A stretch of 64,000 nt of DNA from Actinoplanes philippinensis (GTDB lineage: Bacteria; Actinomycetota; Actinomycetes; Mycobacteriales; Micromonosporaceae). Location: contig NZ_FONV01000013.1 of the NCBI RefSeq assembly GCF_900113015.1, positions 62,001 to 126,000 of the forward strand. Reading direction: 5' to 3'. Under the pieces are notes generated by a model. The model worked only from the letters and a program-made list of their open reading frames with translations, was not told where the DNA came from and did not search any database. A program made the position numbers and the translations under genes. Shown piece by piece: positions 41,049 to 49,225 of the stretch. Position 1 is the first letter of the stretch, and the number at the start of each line of letters is the position of its first letter.

Positions 41049-43105
41049 TCGAGAACCCGAACGAGGTAGTGACCAAGGCGATCCTCCGCCTGGTCCAGGT
41101 GCCCGGGCTGGACCGGCCCGCCGCCCTGATCACGCTGGACAACGGCTTCGACCACAAGAAGCCGAACAGCTTCGGCCCCGGCGGCCTGACGTCGCTGGAC
41201 GAGGCGATCACGGCGGCCACCGAGGCGGACCCGGCGTTCATCGCGCTGACCGGCAAGCCGTACATCTTCTGCGTCGGCGCCGACATCACCGGCATGCCGC
41301 TGATCAGCTCCCGCGAGCAGGCCGTGGCGCTGGGGGAGATGGGCCACCGGGTCTTCGCCCGGCTCCGCTCCTCCACCATCCCGACCTTCGCCTTCATCAA
41401 CGGCGCGGCGATGGGCGGCGGCCTGGAGGTGGCGCTGCACTGCCACTACCGGACCGTCTCCACCGGCGCGGCCGCGCTGGCCCTGCCCGAGGTCGCGATC
41501 GGCCTGATCCCCGGCTGGGGCGGCTCGCAGATCCTGCCGAACCTGATCGGCATCGTGAACGCGGCCACCGTCATCCTGCAGAACCCGCTGACCCAGAAGC
41601 AGCTGCGCCCGAAGCAGGCCAAGGAGATGGGTGTCGCCGACGCCCTCTTCGAGGCAGCCGACTTCCTGGAGGACTCGCTGGCCTGGGCGGCCGGCGTGGT
41701 CAGGGGCGACGTCACGGTGGAGCGCCCGGAGATCGAGCGCAAGGACTGGGACGGCGTCCTGGAGTTCGTCAAGGCGATGCTGGACGAGAAGCTGCACGGC
41801 GCCGTCCCGGCCGCCAACAAGGCCGTCGAGCTGCTCGCCCTGGCCAAGACCGCCTCCTTCGAGGACGGCACCGCGGCCGAGACCGAGGCCCTCGCCGACC
41901 TGATCCTGGGTGACGAGTCCCGGGCCAGCCTGTACTCGTTCGACCTGGTCCAGCGCCGGGCCAAGCGCCCGGTCGGCGTGCCGGACAAGTCGCTGGCCCG
42001 CAAGGTCACCAAGGTCGGCATCATCGGCGCCGGCCTGATGGCGTCCCAGCTGGCCCTGCTGTTCCTGCGCCGCCTGCAGGTGCCGGTCGTGCTGACCGAC
42101 CTCGACCAGGAGCGCGTCGACAAGGGCGTCGGCTACGTGCACGCCGAGATCGAGAAGCTGGTCGCGAAGAAGCGCATGGACGAGGGCACCGCGGCCAAGC
42201 TGCGCCTGCTCGTCAGCGGCTCGGTCGACAAGGCCGTCTTCGCCGACGCCGACTTCGTGATCGAGGCCGTCTTCGAGAACCTCGACCTGAAGAAGCAGAT
42301 CTGGGCCGAGTTCGAGAAGATCGTCAAGCCCGAGGCGATCCTGGCGACCAACACCAGCTCGCTGTCGATCACCGAGATGGCAGCCGGCCTGGAGCACCCG
42401 GAGCGGGTCGTCGGCTTCCACTTCTTCAACCCGGTGGCGGTCCTGCCGCTGCTGGAGATCATCAAGGGTGAGAAGACCGACGACGCCACGCTGTCCACCG
42501 CCTTCGAGGTCGGCAAGCAGCTGCGCAAGTCGTCGGTGCTGGTCAAGGACGCCCCGGCGTTCGTGGTCAACCGCCTGCTCACCCGGGTCACCAGCGAGAT
42601 CTTCCAGGCCGTCGACGCGGGCACCCCGCTCGACGTGGTGAACGTGGCGATGGACCCGCTGGGTCTGCCGATGCGCCCGATCGCCCTGCTCCAGCTGGTC
42701 GGCCCCGCCGTGGCGTACCACGTGGGCGAGACCCTGCACGCCGCCTTCCCGGACCGGTACGTGGACTCGCCGAACCTCAAGCGGATCGTCGACGCCAAGC
42801 TGCCGGTCATGGTGGACAAGGAGATCAACCCCGAGGTCGTCGCGCTCCTCGAGGTCGGCGACAAGCCGCTCACCGCCGACGAGGTACGCCAGAAGGCGCT
42901 CGACGGCCTGGCCGAGGAGATCCGCATCATGCTCGACGAGGGCGTGGTGGCGGAGGCGCAGGACATCGACCTGTGCATGATCCTCGGCGCCGGCTACCCG
43001 TTCCATCTGGGTGGCGTCACGCCGTACCTGGACCGCAGCGGCACCGCGGAGAAGATCACCGGCAAGCGGTTCCTCGCCGACGGGGTGGCGAACGTCCGCT
43101 CCTGA
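41045..43105 (+). CDS. fadB: Bifunctional enoyl-CoA hydratase / 3-hydroxyacyl-CoA dehydrogenase
   Basis: This 686-residue protein supplies the two middle steps of beta-oxidation. The hydratase domain (1-240) has FCVGADITGMP, FINGAAMGGGLEVAL and ALPEVAIGLIPGWGGSQ with both catalytic Glu. The dehydrogenase starts near 320 with VTKVGIIGAGLMASQLALLFL; the canonical Gly after Met is changed to Ala, so the NAD loop is slightly degenerate. VVGFHFFNPVAVLPLLEII and FVVNRLL follow. GTG 41045 overlaps the fadA stop. A T-rich intrinsic terminator follows. Confidence 0.94.
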   Translation: MIENPNEVVTKAILRLVQVPGLDRPAALITLDNGFDHKKPNSFGPGGLTSLDEAITAATEADPAFIALTGKPYIFCVGADITGMPLISSREQAVALGEMGHRVFARLRSSTIPTFAFINGAAMGGGLEVALHCHYRTVSTGAAALALPEVAIGLIPGWGGSQILPNLIGIVNAATVILQNPLTQKQLRPKQAKEMGVADALFEAADFLEDSLAWAAGVVRGDVTVERPEIERKDWDGVLEFVKAMLDEKLHGAVPAANKAVELLALAKTASFEDGTAAETEALADLILGDESRASLYSFDLVQRRAKRPVGVPDKSLARKVTKVGIIGAGLMASQLALLFLRRLQVPVVLTDLDQERVDKGVGYVHAEIEKLVAKKRMDEGTAAKLRLLVSGSVDKAVFADADFVIEAVFENLDLKKQIWAEFEKIVKPEAILATNTSSLSITEMAAGLEHPERVVGFHFFNPVAVLPLLEIIKGEKTDDATLSTAFEVGKQLRKSSVLVKDAPAFVVNRLLTRVTSEIFQAVDAGTPLDVVNVAMDPLGLPMRPIALLQLVGPAVAYHVGETLHAAFPDRYVDSPNLKRIVDAKLPVMVDKEINPEVVALLEVGDKPLTADEVRQKALDGLAEEIRIMLDEGVVAEAQDIDLCMILGAGYPFHLGGVTPYLDRSGTAEKITGKRFLADGVANVRS

Positions 43106-43126
43106 TTCACATGGTGCACATCGAGT

Positions 43127-43165
43127 GCCCCCGCGCCGGTGACGGTGCGGGGGCTTCTCGTTTTC
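43127..43165 (+). terminator. Intrinsic terminator of fadAB
   Basis: An 11-bp stem with one G-T pair (43127-43137 with 43144-43154) closes a six-base loop. It is followed by TTCTCGTTTT, an unusually T-rich tail for this genome. Confidence 0.85.
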
Positions 43166-43237
43166 ACCCGGTCAGCGGTCATCGCCGTCGCCGGTTCGTC
43201 GATAGGATCCTCCGACATCACAAGCTCTGGAGCATCG

Positions 43238-44065
43238 ATGACGTACCCTCCTCACCCCGGTGAGCCGAACCCTTCCGGATATCCGCCGCCGCAGCCGCCG
43301 CAGTACGGCCAGCAGCCGCAGTACGGCGAGCAGCCCCAGTACGGCCAGCAGCCGCCGCAGTACGGCCAGCAGCCCTACGGGCAGGAGCAGCAGCCGCCGT
43401 ACGGTCAGCAGCCGCAGTACGGCCAGCAGCCGCCGCCCGGCTTCGGCCCCGGTCCCGGCGGGTTCCCGCCGCCGCCGTTCCCGCCGAAGCGCAAGTCGCG
43501 GGTCCTGCCGATCGTCCTGATCACACTGGGCATCGTCGCGGTCCTCTGCATCGGTGGCATCGGCGTGTTCTACGTGATCGGCAAGAACGCGATCGACGAC
43601 CTGGCCGCGGTGACCATCACCGAGCCGGCGACGCTCGGCGGCCGGCCCAAGCTGGAGAACAAGGAGTTCGAGACGATCACCACGGACATGGAGAAGAGCC
43701 TCGCCGCGTACCCCGGGGCGGAGAACTCGTTCGGCGCCATCTACGGCGACCCGGCCAAGGAGGACATGGTCGCCGCCCTGGCCACCAAGGCCCTGATCGC
43801 GAGCCCGCAGAAGGAGCTGGACGCCTCGTTCGAGACGTTCGGCAAGGACGCCCCGGTCAGCGGGCTGACCAACGCGGACACCGGCGCCCTGGGCGGGGTC
43901 GCGAAGTGCGGCACCAGCGCGGTCTCCGGCATCGACGTGGCGGTCTGCGGCTGGGCCGACGAGGGCAGCGTCGGCATGGTCATGTGGTTCTTCAAGAAGG
44001 CCCCGGACGTGATGGCCGAGTTCCCGAAGGTCCGCGCCGAGATCGAGACCAAGACCACCAAGTAG
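43238..44065 (+). CDS. Pro/Gln-rich single-pass membrane protein, paralog B
   Basis: This 275-residue paralog of the protein at 38726 has a Tyr-Gly-Gln-Gln-Pro repeat head (QYGQQPQYGEQP-type, residues 20-75). The membrane helix is RVLPIVLITLGIVAVLCIGGIGVFYVIG. The extracellular part begins TITEPATLGGRPKL and ends SVGMVMWFFKKAPDVMAEFPKVRAEIE. The two cysteines (VAKCGTS and DVAVCGWAD) are kept. The pair flanks fadAB in opposite orientations. The role is unknown. The ATG at 43238 is the family N-terminus (MTYPP). Confidence 0.8.
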   Translation: MTYPPHPGEPNPSGYPPPQPPQYGQQPQYGEQPQYGQQPPQYGQQPYGQEQQPPYGQQPQYGQQPPPGFGPGPGGFPPPPFPPKRKSRVLPIVLITLGIVAVLCIGGIGVFYVIGKNAIDDLAAVTITEPATLGGRPKLENKEFETITTDMEKSLAAYPGAENSFGAIYGDPAKEDMVAALATKALIASPQKELDASFETFGKDAPVSGLTNADTGALGGVAKCGTSAVSGIDVAVCGWADEGSVGMVMWFFKKAPDVMAEFPKVRAEIETKTTK

Positions 44066-44071
44066 ACGGCG

Positions 44072-44105
44072 AAAGGCTGTTCCGGGACGTCCCGGAACAG
44101 CCTTT
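44072..44105. terminator. Perfect 34-nt palindromic terminator
   Basis: Arms 44072-44088 and 44089-44105 are perfectly complementary (17 bp; ACGT would form the loop). It begins 7 nt after the paralog-B stop and ends 25 bp before the stop of the convergent secreted-protein gene, so it can serve both strands. Confidence 0.85.
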
Positions 44106-44129
44106 CTCAGCTATCGGATGTTCGCGCTA

Positions 44130-44480
44130 TCAGGAGCTGGAGAGCGTCTGGAAACGCGAGGTCTGAATGGTGCCGAGCGGGCATTCCCGGGAGGACCGGC
44201 GGCCGCTGCTGGTGCCGGTGTTCTTCCACGGGCCGTCGTACCAGGTGGCCGTCGAGCCCTGGCACTTGATGGTGATCATGTGCCGGCCGGTGCCCGACAG
44301 ACAGATGCTCGTCGCACCGATCTTGACGCCGTCTTCGTAGATGTCCTGGATACTGCACTGGGACGGGAAGGCGAACGCCGGAATGGCGGCGACGCCGATC
44401 CCACCGGCAGCGAGCGTGACGACGGTGGCCACGCGTGCCATGGACCTGGTGACCTTCGAATGACTGTTCGTGATCCGCAT
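44130..44480 (-). CDS. Small secreted Cys-containing protein
   Basis: This 116-residue precursor has a signal peptide (ARVATVVTLAAGGIGVAAIPAFA) and a mature part of about 77 residues. Four mature cysteines (SQCSI, SICLSG, IKCQGS, RECPLG) suggest two disulfides. TATWYDGPWKNTG is the most distinctive stretch. I do not recognise a family. The SD GAGGGGAC ends 6 nt before the ATG, and an AT-rich promoter with good -35/-10 lies about 60-85 bp upstream. It follows the two-component pair on the same strand, and could be a target or signal of it. Confidence 0.75.
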   Translation of the reverse strand: MRITNSHSKVTRSMARVATVVTLAAGGIGVAAIPAFAFPSQCSIQDIYEDGVKIGATSICLSGTGRHMITIKCQGSTATWYDGPWKNTGTSSGRRSSRECPLGTIQTSRFQTLSSS

Positions 44481-44536
44481 GCAACTGTCCCCTCGTGATT
44501 TCGCGCGAGGCCCCCGGGAGCGCGTTGTTAGCGATC

Positions 44537-44564
44537 ACTATACATTTATATTGATGGATGTAAA
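44537..44564 (-). promoter_or_regulatory. AT-rich promoter of the secreted-protein gene
   Basis: On the minus strand TTTACA (44559-44564) and TATAGT (44537-44542) are separated by 16 bp, in a stretch unusually rich in A+T for this genome. The 5' untranslated region would be about 50 nt and contains the SD of the 44480 gene. Confidence 0.65.
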
Positions 44565-44569
44565 CGGCG

Positions 44570-45790
44570 TCAGGCACGGGTCCGCGGAACGCTCGCCGAC
44601 GCGGCCACCACCGGCGTCGTGTCGGCGGCCGGCAGCGCCACGGTGACCTCCAGGCCGCCGCCCTCCTGGGCGACCGCCGACACCGTGCCGCCGTGCGCGT
44701 CACAGACCGCCCGCACGATCGACAGCCCCAGTCCCGAGCCGCGCGACCCGGTGCGCTCCCAGCCGCCCCGCCGGAACGGCTCGAACAGCCCCGGAACGTC
44801 GCCCGGCTCCACCTCGTAACCGGTGTTGCCGACGATCAGGCGGGCCTGGCCCCCCGACGACTCGGTCCGCAGCCACAGCCGGCCGAGCAGGTGGTTGTAC
44901 CGGATGGCGTTCTCGATCAGGTTGCCGGCGAGCCGGTCCAGCAGGCTCGGGTCGCCGACCACCGGGGCCGCCCCGAGATCCGTGGTGACCTCCAGTTTCA
45001 GGCGCTCCGCCTCCACCTTCACCGCGGACAGCGCGTTCTGCACACTGAGCGACAGGTCGGCCGGCACCTTGCGCACCAGCCGGCGGCCGGACTGCGCCTC
45101 CGACCGGGCCAGCACCAGCAGCGCGTCGACGAGCCCGTTGGCCCGCTCCGAGGCGTTGCGGACCACCTTGGCCATCCGCCGGAACTCGGCCACATCCGCC
45201 TCGTCGTCGCTGAGCGTCACGTCGATCTCGGTCCGCATGACCGCGAGCGGGGTGCGCAGCTCGTGCGACGCGTTCGCCACGAACCGTTTCTGCGACTCGA
45301 ACGCCGCCGCCAGCCGGTCCAGCATCGCGTCGAAGGTCCGGGCCAGCTCGGCCACCTCACCGTCCGCGCCGGAGTAGCGGATCCGCTGGTCCAGCGTCTC
45401 CTCACCGAGCCGCTGCGCGGTCTGGGTCACGTCCCGCAGCGGCCGCAGCGCCCGGCCGGTCACCGCGTACGCCAGCGCGATCCCGACGATCCCGACCGCG
45501 GCGAGCGCGCTGAACCCCTTGATCAGCAGCTCCCGGGAGGCCTGCGCGACCATGTCGGTCTGCCAGGCCAGCGCCTCCCGGGTGGTGCCGTCGCGCAGCG
45601 TGACCGTCGAGTTCTGCTGCAGCTCGTCGACCGGGTGCAGCGACTCGCTGACCAGCAGCCAGGCCAGCAGCACCAACACGGCGCCCGCGCCGACCAGCAG
45701 GATCCCGTTGAGCAGGGTGAGCCGCAGCCGCAAAGTCGGCTGCACGTCGAACCGCAGGCCGCGGCTGCGGAGTCCGGGGTAGACGGTCAC
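44570..45790 (-). CDS. Sensor histidine kinase
   Basis: This 406-residue HK has two membrane helices (LRLTLLNGILLVGAGAVLVLLAWLL and GFSALAAVGIVGIALAYAVTG) around a 60-residue extracellular loop. A HAMP domain, RPLRDVTQTAQRLGEE, follows, then the dimerisation/phosphoacceptor helix FVANASHELRTPLAVM with the phosphorylated His. The HATPase domain has N-box LIENAIRYN, VPGLFEPFRRGG and the G2 box GSRGSGLGLSIVRAV. ATG 45790 overlaps the response-regulator stop (ATGA). The compact extracellular loop suggests a simple envelope signal. Confidence 0.95.
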   Translation of the reverse strand: MTVYPGLRSRGLRFDVQPTLRLRLTLLNGILLVGAGAVLVLLAWLLVSESLHPVDELQQNSTVTLRDGTTREALAWQTDMVAQASRELLIKGFSALAAVGIVGIALAYAVTGRALRPLRDVTQTAQRLGEETLDQRIRYSGADGEVAELARTFDAMLDRLAAAFESQKRFVANASHELRTPLAVMRTEIDVTLSDDEADVAEFRRMAKVVRNASERANGLVDALLVLARSEAQSGRRLVRKVPADLSLSVQNALSAVKVEAERLKLEVTTDLGAAPVVGDPSLLDRLAGNLIENAIRYNHLLGRLWLRTESSGGQARLIVGNTGYEVEPGDVPGLFEPFRRGGWERTGSRGSGLGLSIVRAVCDAHGGTVSAVAQEGGGLEVTVALPAADTTPVVAASASVPRTRA

Positions 45791-46461
45791 GAGGCCACGA
45801 CCGGCTCGGGAATCCGGTAACCGGCCCCCACCACGGTCTCGATCAGCGGTGGATCACCGATCTTCTTGCGCAACGTGTTGATGGTGACCCGGACCGTCGT
45901 GGTGAACGGGTCGGTGTTGGCATCCCAGACCCGCTCCAGCAGCTCCTCGCTGGACACCACGCCGCCCTTGGCCTTGAGCAGCTCCTCGAGGACACAGAAC
46001 TCCTTGTTGGTGAGCTCCAGCGCCGCCCCGCCCCGGGTCACGACCCGCCGCGACTGGTCCAGCACCAGGTTGCCGACGCTCAGCACCGGCGGCGCGACCG
46101 GGGTGGCCCGCCGGCCCAGCGCCTGCACCCGGGCCACCAGCTCCTTGAAGTCGAACGGCTTGGCCAGGTAGTCGTCGGCGCCCAGCTCCAGGCCCTCCAC
46201 CTTGTCCTCGACCGAGGAGCTCGCGGTGAGCATCAGGACCCGGGTCAGCGCGCCCGACTCGACCAGGGCCGCGCAGATCTCGTCACCGTGCATGCCGGGC
46301 AGGTCACGGTCGAGCACGACCACGTCGTAGCGCGTCACATACGCCATCTCGTGCCCCTGGAGGCCGTCGTAGGCGACGTCCACCGCCATCCCCTTACGGC
46401 GCAGGCCCCGCACGATGGCGTCGGCCATGTCCCGCTCGTCTTCCACCACCAGCACCCGCAC
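45787..46461 (-). CDS. OmpR-family response regulator
   Basis: This 224-residue regulator has the receiver domain RVLVVEDERDMADAI, phosphoacceptor D51 in VVVLDRDLPG, the Thr in MLTASSSVEDK and the Lys in LAKPFDFKEL. The C-terminal winged helix has EFCVLEELLKAKGGVVSSEELLERVWD and TVRVTINTLRKKIG. The start (46461) is 33 bp after the beta-propeller gene's stop on the same strand, so it may be co-transcribed with the three propeller genes and its partner kinase. Confidence 0.95.
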   Translation of the reverse strand: MRVLVVEDERDMADAIVRGLRRKGMAVDVAYDGLQGHEMAYVTRYDVVVLDRDLPGMHGDEICAALVESGALTRVLMLTASSSVEDKVEGLELGADDYLAKPFDFKELVARVQALGRRATPVAPPVLSVGNLVLDQSRRVVTRGGAALELTNKEFCVLEELLKAKGGVVSSEELLERVWDANTDPFTTTVRVTINTLRKKIGDPPLIETVVGAGYRIPEPVVAS

Positions 46462-46494
46462 CGCGACCTCCCTGCTCCGTACGTGAAGGCTAGT

Positions 46495-47820
46495 TCAAAG
46501 ACGCCAGACGGCGATGGAGGAGTCCAGGCGGCGGCAGATCAGGACACCGGTCGTGAACCGGCAGTCGCCCGCGATCCGCTCGGCGTGGCCCAGCAGGCGC
46601 ACCCGGCCGGTGGCGAGGTCGAGGACGCCGTACCGGAGCTTGTAGCCGACCTGCTGCAACCGGTAGACCCACGCGGTGCCGGGCGACGGGCCGGGGCCGC
46701 CGCTCGTCCAGGAGCCGGGCACCTCGGTGGTCCGGCCGGTCGACGGGTCCAGCACGGCCAGGGCCGGCTCGGACTGGCTGGCCCGGGCGATCAGGACGTG
46801 GCCGTCGATCACCTCGCTGGAGTCGTACCCCTCCGAGCGCCAGAGCCGGCGGCCGGTGGACGGGTCGAAGCCGGTGAACCCCTGGACGATCGCGGCCACG
46901 CAGACCATCGGCTCACAACTCTGCGCGTACCCCTCCTCGGGAAGGATCCCGCCGTCCTGCCGCCACCGCTCGGTGAGGGTCGACTCGTCGTAGGCGATCG
47001 TCTCGTCGTCGCCGTAACCGGCCAGCAGGAGCCCGCCCGCCACCCAGATCACCGAGTCCTCGGTGAGCGGCCGGGGCAACCGGAAACCACCGGCAGCGAC
47101 GCCGGTGAGCGCGTCGTGCGCCAGCACCCGGCCGTCGCCGTACACCTCGTAGAACCGGGCCGGGAACCCCGCGGCGTAGAAGGCCGCCGCCATCGTCAGC
47201 TGCCCGTCCACCGGCTGCTCGACCGACCAGCGCGCCTGCCCGGTCCGTGGGTCGAGCGCCCGCCAGACGTTGCGGTTGCTCGGCAGGCCCGGCGCGGTCT
47301 CCTCCTGGACCAGCGCCATGGCGTGGTCGGCGGAGATCCCGAACAGGTTCGCCGGCCGCCGCCAGACCGGCGCGCCGCCGCCCGGCCGCACCGCCATCAG
47401 CCCGAGCGTCGCGGATTCGTTGTCGTTGTAGCTGACCAGCAGCAGGCCGTCGCCGGCGTCCACGACGGAGAAGACGTCGCCGGACACCGTGACCCGGTAG
47501 ACGCCGGCCGGGGTCACCGCGGGCAGGGCGTAGGCCTGGATGACGTAGGTCCGGATCACCGTGCCGATCGGCCCGGCCTGCCCGATCACGTAGAGCCGGC
47601 CGTCACCGGTCCGAATGCCGTCGCCCAGGGTGATCGGGAGGACGACCGGGCCGGGCGGTGGTTGCGGCGGCGGTCCGCCGCCGCCGAGCAGCACCACCAG
47701 GAGGACGGTGAGAGGACCGAGGATCCAGCGGTACGGCAGCGGCGCCCCGGGCAGCGCGGTCTCCGTCTCGCCCGGCCCGCCGGACGGCACCTCACCGAGA
47801 TCGATCAGGGCGTCCCGCAA
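46495..47820 (-). CDS. Membrane-anchored PQQ-like beta-propeller protein 1
   Basis: This is a 441-residue protein with N-terminal ALIDLG, one membrane helix ILGPLTVLLVVLLGGG and a Pro linker. The extracellular domain has repeating GRLYVIGQ-, WRALDPRTGQARW- and FDPSTGRRLWRSEG-type blades, as in PQQ/pyrrolo-quinoline-repeat propellers. Conserved C-x4-C (SCEPMVC) and C-x8-C (DCRFTTGVLIC) pairs are shared with its two paralogs. The start must be TTG 47820, because the same frame meets the stop of the preceding gene 30 nt upstream and no ATG or GTG lies between. The function is unknown. Confidence 0.8.
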   Translation of the reverse strand: MRDALIDLGEVPSGGPGETETALPGAPLPYRWILGPLTVLLVVLLGGGGPPPQPPPGPVVLPITLGDGIRTGDGRLYVIGQAGPIGTVIRTYVIQAYALPAVTPAGVYRVTVSGDVFSVVDAGDGLLLVSYNDNESATLGLMAVRPGGGAPVWRRPANLFGISADHAMALVQEETAPGLPSNRNVWRALDPRTGQARWSVEQPVDGQLTMAAAFYAAGFPARFYEVYGDGRVLAHDALTGVAAGGFRLPRPLTEDSVIWVAGGLLLAGYGDDETIAYDESTLTERWRQDGGILPEEGYAQSCEPMVCVAAIVQGFTGFDPSTGRRLWRSEGYDSSEVIDGHVLIARASQSEPALAVLDPSTGRTTEVPGSWTSGGPGPSPGTAWVYRLQQVGYKLRYGVLDLATGRVRLLGHAERIAGDCRFTTGVLICRRLDSSIAVWRL

Positions 47821-47850
47821 CGGCTGCCCCCAGGTGTACGTGTACCGGTC

Positions 47851-49206
47851 TCAGACCCGATAGGCCCACACCCGCAGCCCCCGGACATCTCGACAGACTA
47901 CGTATCGATCGTCGGCTCCGCAGTCCCCGCCCATCCCCTCGGCGGTCCCCAGATACCTGACCTCGGTGGCTCCCGGCAGGACCGCCCCGAACGCGCGCAC
48001 GCCGGTGCGCTCGTCGCGCCACAGCAGCAGGTCGTGCGAGCCGAAGGCCTCCACCTCGCCGGTCCAGCCGGACAGGTCGACGCGGGGCGCGCCGGTCGCG
48101 GTGTCCACGAGCCGCTCCGGCCCCTCGCCGTCCGGCCGGCTCACCAGCACCCCGCCGGCCCGGGGGGCCAGCTGCGTCGCGGCCGGCGCCGACCAGGTGA
48201 TCCGCCCGGTCCGCCGGTCCAGCACCCGCACCTCGCCGTCCCCGCCCGCGCAGAGCAGGCCCGCGCAGTCCTCCGGCTCGCCGTCGGTGTGCAGGTCACG
48301 GGTCCAGAGTGGCTGGAGGGTGCGAATGTCGTACCCGACCTGGATCCCGGCCTCCGGATAACCGATCAGGGCCACGTCGCCGAGCACGTCGCTGGTGCCC
48401 GGCCCGGAGCCGGCCTCCTTGGGCAGCCCGGTCTCGCGCAGCGTCGCGCCGGTCCGGGCGTCGTGCAGGCTCAGCCGGTCGGACGCGGTGATCAGCACGG
48501 CGGCCGGGCCGTCGCCGCCGGCCGCCTCGGCGGTCACCGAGCCGCCCGGCGTGACGGTCCACAGCACCTCGCCGGTGGCCAGGTCCAGTCCGCGCACCTC
48601 GGTCCGGACCGGCGGCTCCACGTGCGGACGCCCGTCGGCCGAGAAGTAGAGCATCCCCGGGTCGCCGGACTCCTGGTCGTAGAGGGTGCCGGGCCGGAAG
48701 ATCCGGTCGGTGAGGACGGCCAGGCCGCCGGCCAGCGGCGTGATCCGGTTCGGGGTGGTCCAGAGGATCCGCCCGGTGCCGGGGTCGAGGACCGTGCTGG
48801 ACAGCCCGGCGCCGACCAGCAGCAGGTCACCGACCCGCTGCACCCGGACCGCGCCGAAGACGCCCTTCGCCGGGTCGAAGGTGGCGCTGACCGGCATCTC
48901 GGCGCTCCACAACCGGTGCGGCGACGGCTGCGGGTCCCAGGCGGTGAGGGTCCGGCTCTGCCCGGCCAGCACGACGGTGAACACACGCCCGCCGGCCATC
49001 TGGATCGTCGATTCGGCGCCGGGCGCGGCCGGGATCACCCCGAGCGGGCGCCAGAACGTGCCGCCCGGCGCGACGGCCCCGGCCACCCCGAGCGTCAACA
49101 GCACGGCCAGCGCCAGGCCCAGCGGACGGTAGCGCCACGGTGGCGGGACCCGGCGGCCGGCGAGCCGATCGGGCGGGGCGTCCAGATCCAGCTCGATCAG
49201 CGCCAC
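47851..49206 (-). CDS. Membrane-anchored PQQ-like beta-propeller protein 2
   Basis: This 451-residue paralog starts ALIELDLDAPP, with the membrane helix PLGLALAVLLTLGVAGAVA. Blades show LTAWDPQPS-, VLDPGTGRILWTT-, GLDLATGEVLWTV- and VLDRRTGRITWSA-type motifs. The shared cysteines are C-x4-C in EDCAGLLCAGG and C-x8-C in GGDCGADDRYVVC. GTG 49206 has GGAAGG about 7 nt upstream. It follows the third propeller gene by 19 bp and precedes the first by 30 bp. Confidence 0.8.
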   Translation of the reverse strand: MALIELDLDAPPDRLAGRRVPPPWRYRPLGLALAVLLTLGVAGAVAPGGTFWRPLGVIPAAPGAESTIQMAGGRVFTVVLAGQSRTLTAWDPQPSPHRLWSAEMPVSATFDPAKGVFGAVRVQRVGDLLLVGAGLSSTVLDPGTGRILWTTPNRITPLAGGLAVLTDRIFRPGTLYDQESGDPGMLYFSADGRPHVEPPVRTEVRGLDLATGEVLWTVTPGGSVTAEAAGGDGPAAVLITASDRLSLHDARTGATLRETGLPKEAGSGPGTSDVLGDVALIGYPEAGIQVGYDIRTLQPLWTRDLHTDGEPEDCAGLLCAGGDGEVRVLDRRTGRITWSAPAATQLAPRAGGVLVSRPDGEGPERLVDTATGAPRVDLSGWTGEVEAFGSHDLLLWRDERTGVRAFGAVLPGATEVRYLGTAEGMGGDCGADDRYVVCRDVRGLRVWAYRV

Positions 49207-49225
49207 GCCACAACCTTCCTGAGGA

